From an uncultured SAR116 cluster alpha proteobacterium (GTDB lineage: Bacteria; Pseudomonadota; Alphaproteobacteria; Puniceispirillales; Puniceispirillaceae): a DNA stretch of 51,206 bases. The notes beneath the pieces were generated by a model, which worked only from the letters and a program-made list of their open reading frames with translations, had not been told where the DNA came from and did no database searches. The stretch is taken from positions 1-51,206 of the forward strand of contig CACEJY010000010.1 in assembly GCA_902559985.1 (NCBI GenBank), written 5' to 3'. Below, piece after piece: positions 8,655-19,018 of this stretch. How positions within the stretch are numbered: position 1 is the first letter of the stretch; each line of letters begins with the position of its first letter. Position numbers and translations under genes: made by a program.

Positions 8655-9179
8655 ATGAATCTATCCAATTTTTCGGGAAAAACAATCGCAATTATGGTTG
8701 CAAGCGGATTCGATGAAAACGCTTTTATTGCGATCCAACGTGCCATGATGACTGCAGGTGGAAAGTTGACAGTTGTTTCTCGGGAAGCTGGGCTAACTAA
8801 TGCATGGAACGATCTTGCGTGGGGCATGTCTTATCCGGTTGATGCTACTCTTTCAACCACCCTTGCGATCGATTTTGATGCGCTAATCGTACCATCAGGC
8901 AGCCGCCACATCGAAAGCCTAAAAACAGAAGCCCACGCCAAACGTGTGTTGCGCGCATTTCTTCGTGAGGATATGCCAGTGCTTTTACAAGGCGAGGCGA
9001 TATCTTTAATTGAATTGATTGAGAGTGATGCTGACTGTCCAAAGTTATCCAACGTTGACAAGAATCTTGTTGTTGAACGGAACCTTGTCACAATAACAGC
9101 TCCATCGGAAACACTGGATGAGCTGAAAGCACTGAATGATTTGATGACCACTGATACAGGCGAGAGCTTTGCTGCCTGA
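8655..9179 (+). CDS. DJ-1/PfpI superfamily protein lacking the nucleophilic cysteine
   Basis: A 174-residue single-domain protein of the class I glutamine amidotransferase-like (DJ-1/PfpI) fold. The N-terminal strand and GFDENAF turn (residues 18-24) correspond to the GFEE region of the family, and the FDALIVPSGSRH stretch (74-85) to the oxyanion region. At the nucleophile elbow, where DJ-1/PfpI proteins have a Cys-His/Gly, this protein reads PVLLQGEAISLIE, so Gln112 replaces the cysteine. This resembles the inactive C-terminal domains of large catalases. A hydrolase or deglycase activity is therefore unlikely and the role is unknown. The start is firm: GAGGAG lies nine bases before the ATG. 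The DUF1289 gene follows 22 bases after the stop. Confidence 0.85.
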   Translation: MNLSNFSGKTIAIMVASGFDENAFIAIQRAMMTAGGKLTVVSREAGLTNAWNDLAWGMSYPVDATLSTTLAIDFDALIVPSGSRHIESLKTEAHAKRVLRAFLREDMPVLLQGEAISLIELIESDADCPKLSNVDKNLVVERNLVTITAPSETLDELKALNDLMTTDTGESFAA

Positions 9180-9201
9180 TAGACAATGGATAAAGGCAGC
9201 G

Positions 9202-9447
9202 ATGTCCATCTCGGAAAAACCCGGAGCCACAAAAGTGCCATCACCTTGCATATCGGTTTGTGAGATGGACGCCGTGGATGGAATATGCGTTGGCTGTTGC
9301 AGGACCCGAGCTGAAATTGCCACGTGGGGTAGTATGGATCCAGATGACCAGATCCTGTTATTGGATATTTTGCGCGACCGACGTGCTAAGGCAACTGGTG
9401 TGCTTCGAAGGACATCGCGTCGCAATAAAAAACGTTTGAGCGTTTGA
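9202..9447 (+). CDS. DUF1289 family small cysteine protein
   Basis: An 81-residue protein with the DUF1289 signature: SPCISVCEMDAVDGICVGC followed by RTRAEIATW. The four cysteines suggest a metal or Fe-S site, but the function of the family is not known. The C-terminus is strongly basic. The ATG at 9202 (MSISEKPG) is preferred, with AAGG upstream. A TTG at 9169 in the same frame would overlap the previous gene and has no support. It lies between the DJ-1-like gene and bmt on the same strand. Confidence 0.85.
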   Translation: MSISEKPGATKVPSPCISVCEMDAVDGICVGCCRTRAEIATWGSMDPDDQILLLDILRDRRAKATGVLRRTSRRNKKRLSV

Positions 9448-9510
9448 TCCGACAATTCCCCAAGAGTTGCTGGTTTTCATTAGTAGTGACGAGTGAGGAT
9501 ATAACAGCAA

Positions 9511-10530
9511 ATGCATAATCCACTGTCTAACCTAATTAATACAAAGGGATGGTGTGTTGCTGATGGGGCAACTGGGACTAATTTGTTCAACCGTGGTCTT
9601 GAAACTGGTTACCCACCAGAATTATGGTCGGTTGAACGACCAGATGATGTTATTTGGTTGCATAATGAATTTTTGCAGGCCGGGTCAGATCTGATTTTGA
9701 CCAACAGTTTTGGTGGTACTGGTTTTCGTTTAAAGCTTCACAATGCTCAGGACCAGATGCGAGAGTTAAATATTGCGGCGGCAAAGCTGGCCCGTAAGGC
9801 GGTTGACGCGCACTTTAGCGCTAATGGGAAAAAGGCTATTGTTGCTGGGTCAATCGGACCAACCGGTGAACTTTTTGAACCGCTTGGCCATTTAACCTAC
9901 TCCAGTGCATTTGCCGGTTTTTCTGAGCAAGCCGACGCGCTAGCTGAGGGTGGGGTTGATGTTCTGTGGATTGAAACCATGTCTTCTAATGAAGAGGTTG
10001 CAGCGGCGATTGAAGCTGCAAAAGCAACAGGCTTACCCATTTGCGCCACGATGACATTTGATACGGCGAGCCGTTCTATGATGGGTGTTTTGCCTGCTGA
10101 ATTTGCTGAATTTGCTCGAGGTCTAGGGGCCGATTTTGTTGGCGCCAATTGCGGCATTGGTCCGGCTGAATTGCTGCATTCGGTTCGTAGTATCCTGACC
10201 GCATCAGGCAGTTTGCCAGTGGTTGCTAAAGGAAATTGCGGCATTCCAGCTTATGTCGAAGGTGCCATTCATTATCATGGAACGCCTGAGTTAATGGCTG
10301 AGTATGCGCTATTTGCGCGCGATGCTGGGGCTAAGATCATTGGGGGATGCTGCGGTACTAGCCCGGCACATGTGGCGGCGATGGTTGCGGCGCTTGATAA
10401 AACCCCGCCCCGCGATTTTGAGGAGGCGGCAATGGTTGCTGCGCTTGGGGAAGCCTGGGCTGATGTGGAGATTGATAACAGCGGTGCGGATGATCGCCGC
10501 AAGCGGCGTGGTCGCCGCCGCCACACGTGA
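9511..10530 (+). CDS. bmt: Homocysteine S-methyltransferase (betaine-homocysteine type)
   Basis: A zinc-dependent methyltransferase of the MetH-N / BHMT fold that transfers a methyl group, probably from glycine betaine, to homocysteine to make methionine. The N-terminal substrate motif ADGATGTNLF and the zinc-binding cysteines in GANCGIG and in GGCCGTSPAHV are intact. The 339-residue length fits the alphaproteobacterial Bmt form. The extreme C-terminus is arginine-rich (RRKRRGRRRHT). GAGGA lies about a dozen bases upstream of the ATG. The methyl donor is inferred from family similarity. Confidence 0.88.
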   Translation: MHNPLSNLINTKGWCVADGATGTNLFNRGLETGYPPELWSVERPDDVIWLHNEFLQAGSDLILTNSFGGTGFRLKLHNAQDQMRELNIAAAKLARKAVDAHFSANGKKAIVAGSIGPTGELFEPLGHLTYSSAFAGFSEQADALAEGGVDVLWIETMSSNEEVAAAIEAAKATGLPICATMTFDTASRSMMGVLPAEFAEFARGLGADFVGANCGIGPAELLHSVRSILTASGSLPVVAKGNCGIPAYVEGAIHYHGTPELMAEYALFARDAGAKIIGGCCGTSPAHVAAMVAALDKTPPRDFEEAAMVAALGEAWADVEIDNSGADDRRKRRGRRRHT

Positions 10531-10601
10531 ATACATATTGTAATCGTTTCTGGCATGATTAAAGCCATTTAAACCAAAGTCATCGCAGTTGAGGTGCAAT
10601 T

Positions 10602-10727
10602 GTGGAAAAACGCCAATTATTTTCAAAACCATGTTTATTCGCTCGAAAGCTGGTTGCGTCAGGGGCGCAATGTTTGCATACTCGCCGCGATTTTGAAGGT
10701 TGTCCCATTCTGCGGCAGCCAAGCTAA
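10602..10727 (+). CDS. Candidate small protein, 41 residues, GTG start
   Basis: This is a short ORF in the 240-base gap between bmt and aspS. The GTG start is preceded by GAGGTG at 10591-10596, a near-perfect anti-Shine-Dalgarno complement at good spacing. The product begins MEKRQLFSKP, is basic, and has three cysteines at residues 11, 24 and 34, with an arginine pair before the last one. I do not recognise a family. It could be a real small protein, a leader peptide of aspS or a chance ORF. The strength of the ribosome site is the main support. Confidence 0.4.
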   Translation: MEKRQLFSKPCLFARKLVASGAQCLHTRRDFEGCPILRQPS

Positions 10728-10788
10728 AATATGGTTGGCCGAAACATGTTTGGTCGATGAATAACCATTTACAGTGGAGCCTGATATC

Positions 10789-12564
10789 ATGCATGCCTAC
10801 AGATCTCATAATTGTGTTGAACTGACCGAGGCCAATGTTGGGCAGCAGGTAAAGCTCTCGGGCTGGATTAACCGCAAGCGTGATCATGGACAGCTTGTAT
10901 TTGTTGATCTTCGGGATCATTACGGTCTGACCCAATGTGTTGTTGACTCATCTGATGCCAGTTTTAAAATGGTTGAGGCAACACGCCTTGAGTCGGTCGT
11001 CACCATTACCGGCACAGTACTTAAGCGCAGTGAAGATACTATCAACAAGGCATTGCCAACCGGCCATGTCGAAGTCCGGATTGATGCATTTGAGGTACAA
11101 TCCAACGCTGACACATTGCCCTTACAGGTTAATTCGGATGAAGACTCGGGTGAGGACATCCGCCTTCGCTATCGTTATCTTGATCTTCGCCGCAGCCGCC
11201 CGCATGCCAATATAATGCTTCGCGCTCAGATCATTCAGTCTATCCGCACCAGGATGGTTGCACAGGATTTTACTGAATTCCAAACCCCGATCCTGACCGC
11301 ATCATCGCCTGAAGGGGCGCGCGATTTTCTGGTGCCCGCCCGCCTTCATCCGGGTAAATTTTATGCCTTGCCGCAAGCTCCGCAGCAATTCAAACAGCTG
11401 ATCATGGTCAGCGGTTTTGACCGCTATTTCCAGATTGCCCCCTGTTTTCGTGACGAGGATAGCAGGGCTGATCGAAGCCCGGGTGAGTTTTACCAGCTTG
11501 ACCTTGAGATGAGTTTTGTAGAACAACAGGATGTTTTTGATGCTGTCGAGCCGGTGATCAAAGGTGTGTTTGAAGAATTTTCTGACAAGGTGGTTGACAC
11601 CAATTTTCTGCATATCCCGTTTGCCGACTCGATGCTGAGATATGGCAATGACAAGCCCGATTTGCGGATTCCATTTGAAATTTGTGATGTAACCGATATT
11701 TTTCGCGGGTCTGCCTTTTCCATTTTTGCGAAAAATATTGAAAAAGGCGCGGTGGTGCGTGCCGTTCCGGGGCCAAAATGTGGCAGTCGTGCGATTGCCG
11801 ACCGAATGAATAGCTGGGCGCAGGGCGAAGGCGCGCCGGGTATGGGCTATATCATCTATGGCGAGGGCGAGGCGCGTGGTCCAGTTGCCAAGGCGCTCGG
11901 CACAGAAAAGGCCGAGGCAATTCGCGTTGCCGCTGGTGTTGGCGATGGCGATGCGGTGTTTTTTGCATGCGCACCATCCGATGATGCTTCCAGCCTTGCT
12001 GGGCGAGCGCGGGTGAAAATTGGTCAGGATCAGGATTTGATTGATAAAAACCTGTTTCGTTTTGCCTGGATAGTTGATTTTCCAATGTTCGAGGCTGATC
12101 CGGCTACTGGGAAAATCGATTTCTCGCATAACCCGTTCTCAATGCCACAAGGCGGGATTAAAGCACTGGAAGAACAAGATCCGCTGACCATCAAGGCGTG
12201 GCAGTATGATCTTGTTTGTAATGGTGTTGAATTATCGTCAGGGGCGATCCGAAATCACCTTCCCGAAGTAATGTATAAAGCATTTGAAATTGCCGGTTAT
12301 CCAAAAAGTGCTGTTGATGAGAAGTTTCCGGCAATGATTAATGCGTTTCGCTTTGGCGCTCCGCCGCACGGTGGAATTGCTCCAGGCATTGACAGGATTG
12401 TAATGTTGATTGCCGATGAGCCAAACATCCGCGAGGTCATTTTGTTCCCGATGAATGGCAAGGCTGAAGATTTAATGATGGCCGCCCCATCTGAAGTGGA
12501 TGAAGCCGCTCTCGCCGAATTGCACATCCGCCGCTTACCGCAAGTTAAGAAAAAAGACGGTTAA
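10789..12564 (+). CDS. aspS: Aspartyl-tRNA synthetase
   Basis: A class IIb aminoacyl-tRNA synthetase charging tRNA with aspartate. It has an N-terminal OB-fold anticodon domain ([20 protein letters not shown]), motif 2 ([20 protein letters not shown]), the bacterial GAD insertion in the middle, and motif 3 ([13 protein letters not shown]). The length of 591 residues is typical. The ATG at 10789 (MHAYRSHNC) is preceded by GTGGAG; a GTG at 10774 in frame is a less likely start. In alphaproteobacteria this enzyme is often non-discriminating (also charging tRNA-Asn), which this sequence alone does not decide. It converges on ctaA with 10 bases between them. Confidence 0.97.
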   Translation: MHAYRSHNCVELTEANVGQQVKLSGWINRKRDHGQLVFVDLRDHYGLTQCVVDSSDASFKMVEATRLESVVTITGTVLKRSEDTINKALPTGHVEVRIDAFEVQSNADTLPLQVNSDEDSGEDIRLRYRYLDLRRSRPHANIMLRAQIIQSIRTRMVAQDFTEFQTPILTASSPEGARDFLVPARLHPGKFYALPQAPQQFKQLIMVSGFDRYFQIAPCFRDEDSRADRSPGEFYQLDLEMSFVEQQDVFDAVEPVIKGVFEEFSDKVVDTNFLHIPFADSMLRYGNDKPDLRIPFEICDVTDIFRGSAFSIFAKNIEKGAVVRAVPGPKCGSRAIADRMNSWAQGEGAPGMGYIIYGEGEARGPVAKALGTEKAEAIRVAAGVGDGDAVFFACAPSDDASSLAGRARVKIGQDQDLIDKNLFRFAWIVDFPMFEADPATGKIDFSHNPFSMPQGGIKALEEQDPLTIKAWQYDLVCNGVELSSGAIRNHLPEVMYKAFEIAGYPKSAVDEKFPAMINAFRFGAPPHGGIAPGIDRIVMLIADEPNIREVILFPMNGKAEDLMMAAPSEVDEAALAELHIRRLPQVKKKDG

Positions 12565-12574
12565 TTCCCAGCCC

Positions 12575-13651
12575 TTACAAGAAGCCTGCCGGCTTATCAG
12601 GTGGTGAATAGTTTTGGCCCCTTTGGATTGGGCCTGATGTCCCATGAAGTAGGGCCAGTAGGCTTCCAAGAAGAACCACCGCGCCCGCCTGATGCATCCC
12701 ACCAAGAAAGACCGGTACCCCATGCAGCAGGGTGACAATGCCGAGGGTAAATTGTGCGCTTACCGCGGCCAGCAAAAGATTACCACGAAAGGCGAACGAC
12801 CCGTTGCGCCCTCTCAATCCCAGCACAACCACAGCACCGAATGTCAGGGCGCCAAGCCAGCGGTGATGAAACTGAGCTGAAGCTGGGTTTTCAAACGGAT
12901 CCAGCCACCCAGCCTCGCCATATTCTAGCGGCACAAGACGGTGGCCCATGAACGGATATTCATTATACAGAAGCCCGGCATCCATGCCTGCAACAAGCGC
13001 CCCAGCAACGATGGTAATGCCAAGCAAGATTAATGTTGCCAGCCCGTATCCAGACGGCGGCCTGCGGCGCCCATCACGAAGGTCAAACCCGGTCCACAAA
13101 AGAAGGCTGAAAATGATCAGCGCTAGGCTCAGATGCGCGGCGAGTCGATACTGTGATACGCTGGCCATTTCGGTTAAACCGGATTTGACCATCCACCAGC
13201 CAACAACCCCCTGAAAGCTGCCAAGTAGCAGCAACAGGAACAGTCGGCGGCCAAATCCGTGAGGGATGCGCCCAGTGAGCGCTGAAATAATCAATGGCAA
13301 GCCGAAAGCAAGGCCCAGTAACCTACCCCATAGCCTGTGAAAATATTCCCAAAAGAAAATGGTTTTGAATTCGTTAAGCGACATACCGTAATTCAATTGC
13401 TGATACTCAGGCGAAGCCTGATATAACTGGTAGACCCGTTGCCACTCAAGTATTGTCATCGGCGGCAATGTCCCCATCAACGGGCGCCACTCTACCATTG
13501 AGAGGCCCGAACCGGTTAACCTTGTCACTCCGCCAATTACAACCATGACCGCAACCAGCAAAGCTATGCCGAAGAGCCATTTGGTTACAATTTCATCACT
13601 TGCTGCGGTTGCGTTTCGCGATGTCCAGCTGGTGGTGGATGAGACGGACAT
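12575..13651 (-). CDS. ctaA: Heme A synthase (COX15/CtaA)
   Basis: An inner-membrane enzyme that oxidises heme O to heme A for cytochrome aa3 oxidase. The 358-residue protein has about eight membrane helices and the COX15 signatures IGGVTRLTGSGLSMVEW, FFWEYFHRLWGR, FHHRWLGAL and GGMHQAGAVVLL. The histidines in the last three are the usual heme ligands. It is of the long alphaproteobacterial/mitochondrial type. The start is supported by GAAGG eight bases upstream. It is the only cytochrome oxidase gene in the window. A 12-bp palindrome lies about 30 bases upstream of its start. Confidence 0.95.
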   Translation of the reverse strand: MSVSSTTSWTSRNATAASDEIVTKWLFGIALLVAVMVVIGGVTRLTGSGLSMVEWRPLMGTLPPMTILEWQRVYQLYQASPEYQQLNYGMSLNEFKTIFFWEYFHRLWGRLLGLAFGLPLIISALTGRIPHGFGRRLFLLLLLGSFQGVVGWWMVKSGLTEMASVSQYRLAAHLSLALIIFSLLLWTGFDLRDGRRRPPSGYGLATLILLGITIVAGALVAGMDAGLLYNEYPFMGHRLVPLEYGEAGWLDPFENPASAQFHHRWLGALTFGAVVVLGLRGRNGSFAFRGNLLLAAVSAQFTLGIVTLLHGVPVFLGGMHQAGAVVLLGSLLALLHGTSGPIQRGQNYSPPDKPAGFL

Positions 13652-13681
13652 AGTTGTTACCTTCGTTCATAATTAAGCGAT

Positions 13682-13693
13682 ACTTATATAAGT
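13682..13693. promoter_or_regulatory. 12-bp perfect palindrome upstream of ctaA
   Basis: ACTTATATAAGT is perfectly self-complementary and lies about 30 bases before the ctaA start. Its centre (TATATAA) could also be a -10 element for ctaA, although no convincing -35 box is visible at the right distance. Confidence 0.35.
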
Positions 13694-13830
13694 GTTGTGA
13701 TAATGGCCGAAAATGGTGAGTACCAGTTGACGCTTTGCCGCAGGTGTATTGGCTTTTTATGATTTTAGTTTGGTTCCTGTTAACTCAAATTAAAAAAGGG
13801 AAATAAATCTATTTAATTTATTGTTAATCC

Positions 13831-13861
13831 CTTGACAAATATTGCTACATGCCCCAGATAA
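13831..13861 (+). promoter_or_regulatory. Promoter of groESL, sigma-32-like with overlapping sigma-70-like -35
   Basis: CTTGACA at 13831-13837 and CCCCAGAT at 13852-13859, with 14 bases between them, match the heat-shock sigma-32 pattern (CTTGAAA, 13-17 bases, CCCCAT). The same bases give a TTGACA -35 for the housekeeping factor, with a weak AGATAA at -10. The CIRCE operator starts 11 bases downstream, so it lies over the start of transcription. Confidence 0.65.
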
Positions 13862-13871
13862 ACCGCGTGTG

Positions 13872-13898
13872 TTGGCACTCGCCAGTAAAGAGTGCCAA
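13872..13898. promoter_or_regulatory. CIRCE operator (HrcA binding site)
   Basis: TTGGCACTC, nine bases, then GAGTGCCAA. This is the CIRCE inverted repeat (consensus TTAGCACTC-N9-GAGTGCTAA) with one changed base in each arm. The changes are symmetric and keep the arms perfectly complementary. It lies between the groESL promoter and the groES start. It predicts an HrcA repressor elsewhere in the genome. Confidence 0.93.
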
Positions 13899-13936
13899 AT
13901 ATGTACAAACCGATTTATTTGGAGGAGAAAAAAGGC

Positions 13937-14224
13937 ATGAAATTCAGGCCTCTTCATGACCGCGTTGTTGTGCAACGTATGGAATCTGAGCAGAAAACAG
14001 CTGGTGGAATTATCATTCCCGACACGGCGAAAGAAAAGCCAATGGAAGGCAAAGTCATTGCCGCTGGCTCTGGAGCGCGTGACGAAACAGGTAAAGTCCA
14101 GCCGCTGGATGTGAAAGCTGGGGATATGGTGTTGTTTGGAAAATGGTCCGGCACCGAAGTCAAGATTGATGGTCAAGAATATTTGATCATGAAAGAGTCA
14201 GACATCATGGGTGTCATCGAATAG
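13937..14224 (+). CDS. groES: Co-chaperonin GroES
   Basis: The 10-kDa lid of the GroEL chaperonin, 95 residues as usual. The core sequence [15 protein letters not shown], the mobile-loop region with [13 protein letters not shown], and the C-terminal [14 protein letters not shown] are all present. The ATG at 13937 follows GGAGGAG at 13921-13927. Upstream in-frame starts would run into the CIRCE element and are not used. groEL follows after 46 bases with its own ribosome site, forming the standard operon. Confidence 0.97.
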   Translation: MKFRPLHDRVVVQRMESEQKTAGGIIIPDTAKEKPMEGKVIAAGSGARDETGKVQPLDVKAGDMVLFGKWSGTEVKIDGQEYLIMKESDIMGVIE

Positions 14225-14252
14225 AAACCCTGATCGGTCCTCAAAAATTTAA

Positions 14253-15932
<1,680 letters not shown>

Positions 15933-15955
15933 TTGCTCGTGTCATAACGACTAAT

Positions 15956-15989
15956 AAAAAAAGGGGAGAGGCATATGTTTCTCCCCTTT
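15956..15989. terminator. Bidirectional terminator between groEL and the DinG-type helicase
   Basis: AAAGGGGAGA at 15960-15969 pairs with TCTCCCCTTT at 15980-15989 over a 10-base loop. Read on the minus strand the stem runs into seven Ts (As at 15956-15962), an excellent intrinsic terminator for the helicase gene. On the plus strand no T-run follows immediately, but the same hairpin can act at the end of groEL. Confidence 0.85.
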
Positions 15990-16005
15990 AGTCATAGTTT
16001 CTTTT

Positions 16006-18825
16006 TTATTTCAAAAATTCACGTGTTTGGCCAATTGCATCGGCAAGACCAATACGTTGGATGTCTACATCTGCTGGAAAAGCGCTTGTTAGGCGAGTTG
16101 GCAGGCGGCTATCGAGCATAACAAACACTCCGCGGTCATCATCGCGGCGGATTAAACGTCCAAAAGCCTGCCGCAGTTTCAGCCTTGTCTGCCGCTCCGT
16201 CCATGCTTCGCGCCCCTGCCACTTAGCTCGGGCCGAAAACAGAATATCACTTCGTGGCCATGGCATCCGATCAAAAACTATGAGTCGTAAGGCTGCCCCC
16301 GGCACGTCAATTCCATCCCGTACAGCGTCGGTGCCAAGAAGGCAACTCGAAGGATCCTCACGGAATATGGCAAGCAGGGTTTGTAAATTCATCTTGTCGA
16401 CGTGCTGGGCGTACAGCGGTAGGTCAGCAGTGTCCAGACGGGCCGCCAATGCCGGATAGACCGCCCGCAAACGGTGAATTGCAGTAAACAAACCAAGGCT
16501 GCCACCGCCGGCCGCAATCATCAATGCGGCCATTGCGCTTGCTGTGGCTTCGGGTCGGTCGCGGTCAAGATCATTTACAACCAGAATGCGTGTCTGATTG
16601 CCATAATCAAAGGGTGATGAAAAACTTGCGCGCATCGCCGCATGATCGAGGTGTGCTGCTCCCGTTAATGCCAATGCCGATTGCCAGCCATCATGCGGTG
16701 CTTTGCCAACATCCGGTTTGGGACTGATGCCAAAATTTTCATCATCGTCATCACGGGCTTTCATTACAGCGTTTTTGGGGTCGGCATAGTCTTTCAATGT
16801 GGCTGAAGTAATAGTAACACCATGCGCTTTATCAAGCACGCTATTGGCAAAAGGAATTGTTGGGTCAAGCCAGTGACGGGCTAGCCCAACATCACGGTCC
16901 AGACCATCTAGACGGTCAATCTGCATCCAGTCAACAAAGCCTTCACGCGCGCCACCAGTTACATCAGCAAGCATTGTCTGCCAAGCCCCAAGTGGTCCAC
17001 CCGCGCGTAGTTCAAGCCCGCGAACGGCACCTTCAATACGGGCGCGCTGGTTGCTATCAAGATCAGCAGCATGATCATCAAGATATTTAAGCAGCCATGT
17101 GACAAGGCGAGTCAATGGTGCGGCAAGGGCTCCTAATGCTTTGGAAAATTCCCGTGCAGCCGTCAGCACATCATCGGTGGCAGGGTATAATTCACATTGC
17201 AAATCATATAAGCTGTCCGGGTCACTGACCCGCGAGTAAAGTGCGGTCCGAAGGTGCATAAAAAATATTTCACCAGCACCAAGTGGTTGAGCCGCCGATA
17301 TCCGGTTTTCCCAGCCTTGCGAGGGAAGCGCGCGAGCCGCTTCCAATGCTTCTTCAATATTGGCAAGGGCGGCATGATCACCCGCGACAAGGTCTTCAAT
17401 CCGTCGCTTTAGTCCGCGTGCGCGGCCTCTCCTTCCATCTTCAGCCCCACGGACCCAATGTCGCAACTCAGCTGTTTCACGCCCGCTTAGATAGGCTGAG
17501 AATGCGTTATCAGCTGCGTCAAACACATGATGCCCCTCATCAAACACATAACGGGTTGGGATGCGGCGGTCATCTTTGTTTCCATATGCTGCCTGTACCA
17601 TGATGAGCGCATGGTTGGTCACCACAATATCCGCCCGTTTTGCCCCTCGGATCGATTTTTCAACAAAGCAGCGATTATAATGCGTGCAGGCCGCATGGAT
17701 ACATTCACCGCGCCGGTCAGCAAGGCCAGTTGTTTGGCCTCGGCCAAACAGATCCAGCAACCACGCTGGAAAACTGGCACCGGTAAGATCACCATCGCGA
17801 GTCGCCCCGGCCCAGCGCGCCATTAACCCCAATGCGGCAGCCTGGCGAGGGCGGCCTGGCATTTGTGCCAGCGCTTCTTCAAGATTAAGAAGGCATAGAT
17901 AATTTTCACGGCCTTTGCGGATCACTACTTTTGATTCATGGGTGTCGGCTTCCGGGTAGAGGCGGGTTAATTCATTTGCAATTTGATGTTGTAGCGTTCG
18001 CGTGTAGGTGGATATCCAGACCGCACCCCCATTTTTCTCGGCCCATAATGTTGCTGGCGCCAGATAGCCAAGGGTTTTACCGGTTCCGGTTCCTGCCTCG
18101 GCAAGCACCATAGCTGGGTTTGGGCCAGCATCGGGCCGGTCAAAGCTGGCCGCAACAGCGGCCGCATAATCGGCTTGGGGTAAGCGCAATTCAGCATTTT
18201 CTCCCAGCATTTCAGTAAGGCGTTGACGGGCGGCATCTGGCAGGATGGGTTGGATACCGGGATCGGTTTTTGGGGTATAATCCGTATAATCTGCAAGCCG
18301 GTTCCAGATTGCAGCATGCCGGCTATCTGGTGGACCAGCGGGAGGTTGTGGCAGGCCAAGATGGGCTAGGATATATGGGCCCCATTTCCAGCCACCAGCT
18401 GTCATCATGGTCGCAATTTTGCCGGCTTCTATGCGGGCGGCATCGGGCGCACTGGCCAGCTCATCAAGAAGGGAAAAGGCAATTTGCGGCAAAAGGGCCG
18501 CCATATCTTCGCCTTGCTGTGGGCGGGCTAGTCCCAGCTGCTGGGCAAGGCCGCTTGGTGTTGGCAGAACAAAGCGGGCAGGTCGGACAAAGGCAAATAA
18601 TTCCATCACATCAAGATAATGGTCAATATCAATGGCAGCGCGGGCTGCGCTCCAGCGCCGATGGCATAGCAGTACCACCCCCAGGGCCAATTCAGCCGCA
18701 AGGGTTTGACGATTTGGTCTCATAATTTCGCCATTCTGGCTAATCCAGATTAGCTGCGTGCCATGCGGGTAAAAAACCGGCACCCCATGAAGATTGGGGA
18801 GTGATGTGAAGTTCTGGTCATACAT
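16006..18825 (-). CDS. ATP-dependent DNA helicase, DinG/XPD type with Fe-S cluster
   Basis: A superfamily 2 helicase presumably acting on DNA during repair or replication stress. Counted from the longer form, an N-terminal region of about 250 residues without recognisable motifs precedes the Walker A motif AGTGTGKT (about 259-266). Four cysteines follow (C326, C390, C395, C401), placed as in the XPD/DinG iron-sulfur domain. The Walker B box is DEGHH (444-448). The C-terminal helicase half ends with a QAFGRLIRRDDDRG motif VI. I chose ATG 18825 (MYDQNFTS), giving 939 residues; a GTG at 18870 is the alternative, and neither has a good ribosome site. The protein is longer than E. coli DinG. It is transcribed alone, between groEL and lysK. 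Confidence 0.9.
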   Translation of the reverse strand: MYDQNFTSLPNLHGVPVFYPHGTQLIWISQNGEIMRPNRQTLAAELALGVVLLCHRRWSAARAAIDIDHYLDVMELFAFVRPARFVLPTPSGLAQQLGLARPQQGEDMAALLPQIAFSLLDELASAPDAARIEAGKIATMMTAGGWKWGPYILAHLGLPQPPAGPPDSRHAAIWNRLADYTDYTPKTDPGIQPILPDAARQRLTEMLGENAELRLPQADYAAAVAASFDRPDAGPNPAMVLAEAGTGTGKTLGYLAPATLWAEKNGGAVWISTYTRTLQHQIANELTRLYPEADTHESKVVIRKGRENYLCLLNLEEALAQMPGRPRQAAALGLMARWAGATRDGDLTGASFPAWLLDLFGRGQTTGLADRRGECIHAACTHYNRCFVEKSIRGAKRADIVVTNHALIMVQAAYGNKDDRRIPTRYVFDEGHHVFDAADNAFSAYLSGRETAELRHWVRGAEDGRRGRARGLKRRIEDLVAGDHAALANIEEALEAARALPSQGWENRISAAQPLGAGEIFFMHLRTALYSRVSDPDSLYDLQCELYPATDDVLTAAREFSKALGALAAPLTRLVTWLLKYLDDHAADLDSNQRARIEGAVRGLELRAGGPLGAWQTMLADVTGGAREGFVDWMQIDRLDGLDRDVGLARHWLDPTIPFANSVLDKAHGVTITSATLKDYADPKNAVMKARDDDDENFGISPKPDVGKAPHDGWQSALALTGAAHLDHAAMRASFSSPFDYGNQTRILVVNDLDRDRPEATASAMAALMIAAGGGSLGLFTAIHRLRAVYPALAARLDTADLPLYAQHVDKMNLQTLLAIFREDPSSCLLGTDAVRDGIDVPGAALRLIVFDRMPWPRSDILFSARAKWQGREAWTERQTRLKLRQAFGRLIRRDDDRGVFVMLDSRLPTRLTSAFPADVDIQRIGLADAIGQTREFLK

Positions 18826-18921
18826 TGTGGCATTTATAGCTTGCCGCACGCAACCATACCAGCCTTGCACGGCTAATTGGCAAAACTAAATGCTGATACG
18901 GTTTCTCGCAATGCTTGCCAC

Positions 18922-18950
18922 TTGACCTTAATCACGGCTGGCCCTAGCTT
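18922..18950 (+). promoter_or_regulatory. Candidate sigma-70-type promoter of lysK-pyrD
   Basis: TTGACC at 18922-18927 and TAGCTT at 18945-18950 are separated by 17 bases and lie about 70 bases before the lysK start. The -10 box is only a moderate match. Confidence 0.4.
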
Positions 18951-19018
18951 GTCGGAATTTGGCACAATACTAAATGACAAGTCTTTGGCACGTGATCAGC
19001 CCCTTTTGATAAGAAAGC

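Noticed and set aside
13892-13936. Longer groES reading frame starting within the CIRCE element
   Set aside because: The added residues are unlike any GroES, and a strong GGAGGAG supports the ATG at 13937.
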